Below, piece by piece: positions 63,498 to 64,000 of a stretch of 64,000 bases of DNA. Position 1 is the first letter of the stretch; every line of letters begins with the position of its first letter. The position numbers and the translations under genes were made by a program. The notes under the pieces are model-generated. The model ran no database searches. It was not told where the DNA came from and was given only the letters and a program-made list of their open reading frames with translations. The stretch is from Oceanobacter antarcticus (lineage in GTDB: Bacteria; Pseudomonadota; Gammaproteobacteria; Pseudomonadales; Oceanobacteraceae), in the NCBI RefSeq assembly GCF_044962685.1, contig NZ_JBBKTX010000011.1:1-64000 (forward strand). Direction: 5' to 3'.

Positions 63498-63966
63498 GCG
63501 GTAGGGATGTTTTGAAGGCTCATCATGGCCTGATCACAAGATGACCTGAGTCAAGAATCGTGCTGAAAACCCGCTGCCTGCTGGCGGCGTAAAAAACCGA
63601 ATTATCAGCCTGTGTTTCAAGCCCGCAAGTTTTGCCCGCCGTTTTGGCGGGTTTTTTTTTGTCTCCGATTGAGCGCCTTGCTACCAAGGTACTGTCTTTG
63701 GCTTGCCCTGCAGCCACCAAAGAACAGCAGGTATCTGCTTTTATACAGGCTAGATTGAATGTTTTTTCGACCTGTCTGAATGGTGCGGATACCCCGTCAG
63801 TTCTGCGTAAGCAAGGCTGAACCATCCAGATTTGCAATAGCAATGGCCCATAATATCCACTGCAGACTGACATAAAGCCGTGATAGCGTTGGACTAAAGT
63901 CGTACGAAGTCTGGTTGGTGCTGCGCCAGATAGCGCGACCGATTTTTTCTCAAGGGAGAGTTTTTT
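63498..63966. other. Intergenic region after the N-demethylase cluster
   Basis: Holds the cluster terminator (63635-63660) and the leader of the next gene, with AAGGGAG just before its ATG. No other supported gene; open frames on both strands here lack start signals and family likeness. Confidence 0.5.
63635..63660 (+). terminator. Intrinsic terminator of the N-demethylase cluster
   Basis: Stem CCCGCC / GGCGGG with loop GTTTT, followed by nine Ts, 138 bases after the last stop codon. Confidence 0.92.
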
Positions 63967-64000
63967 ATGCGTAGACCAATACGGATTGCCGTAACAGGTG
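63967..64000 (+). CDS. Start of a gene cut by the window edge (possibly malate dehydrogenase)
   Basis: An ATG at 63967 with AAGGGAG six bases upstream opens the frame MRRPIRIAVTG, which runs off the window. The IRIAVTG stretch is a typical first strand before a GxxGxxG dinucleotide-binding loop and is like the start of bacterial malate dehydrogenases, but eleven residues cannot settle it. Confidence 0.4.
   Translation, partial: MRRPIRIAVTG

Noticed and set aside
63523..63873. 116-residue minus-strand frame over the terminator region
   Set aside because: It runs through the N-demethylase terminator and the leader of the next gene, with no start signal or family likeness.

Overview
The window looks like chromosome of a marine gammaproteobacterium of the Oceanospirillales/Pseudomonadales type, entered from the left by a mobile genomic island. 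The core part (about 24.98 kb onward) keeps a Pseudomonas-like gene neighbourhood: yicC, rph, crc, pyrE, slmA, argB, dut, coaBC, radC, rpmB, rpmG, mutM. It includes the nuclease-dead ExoIII homologue Crc beside pyrE. Ectoine-type osmolyte breakdown and methylated-amine oxidation genes further right fit a marine lifestyle. No database search was possible; all names come from reading the proteins.

Left region (1-24,980): a genomic island whose tyrosine integrase (23,554-24,795, minus) lies against the 3' end of yicC. Going left from yicC it holds the integrase with an inverted-repeat promoter, a small recombination/replication module (two AlpA-like regulators flanking a DUF927 ATPase), a 700-bp noncoding candidate transfer origin, a MobI-like mobilization gene, and then one long minus-strand operon of about 19.6 kb. 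That operon is a type 1 BREX anti-phage system (HTH regulator, brxA, brxB, brxC, pglX, pglZ, brxL). It has been enlarged with extra genes: an AlbA_2/HATPase protein, an AAA ATPase + PD-(D/E)xK nuclease pair before pglX, an AAA ATPase + DUF4276 pair between pglX and pglZ, and an RloC-like ATPase after brxL that is cut by an IS3-family element at the left edge. The yicC 3' end is the known target of SXT-associated mobilizable genomic islands, so this is probably a BREX-carrying island of that kind.

Core region (24,980-45,300): RNA and nucleotide metabolism (yicC, rph, crc, pyrE), a minus-strand coaBC-dut-argB-slmA cluster, radC, a hydrolase/Old-Yellow-Enzyme pair with a divergent LysR regulator, ribosomal proteins L28/L33, mutM, an outer-membrane protein, sugar catabolism genes (eda, pgi), an orphan sugar-binding protein, a MarC protein, a DUF3127 protein with an SSB-like acidic tail, and an unlisted 57-codon gene on the minus strand.

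Catabolic region (46,324-64,000): an operon doeB2-doeD-doeA-doeC for ectoine degradation; a divergent aldo/keto reductase and AraC regulator pair; an NYN-domain protein; a soluble histidine kinase, NarL-type regulator and twin-PAS protein in one minus-strand operon; and, divergent from it, a five-gene cluster for heme-dependent oxidative N-demethylation of methylamines (DUF1989-GcvT fusion, cupin, DmmA-like protein, 2Fe-2S flavin reductase, DUF3445 heme subunit). The last 34 bases start another gene, possibly malate dehydrogenase.
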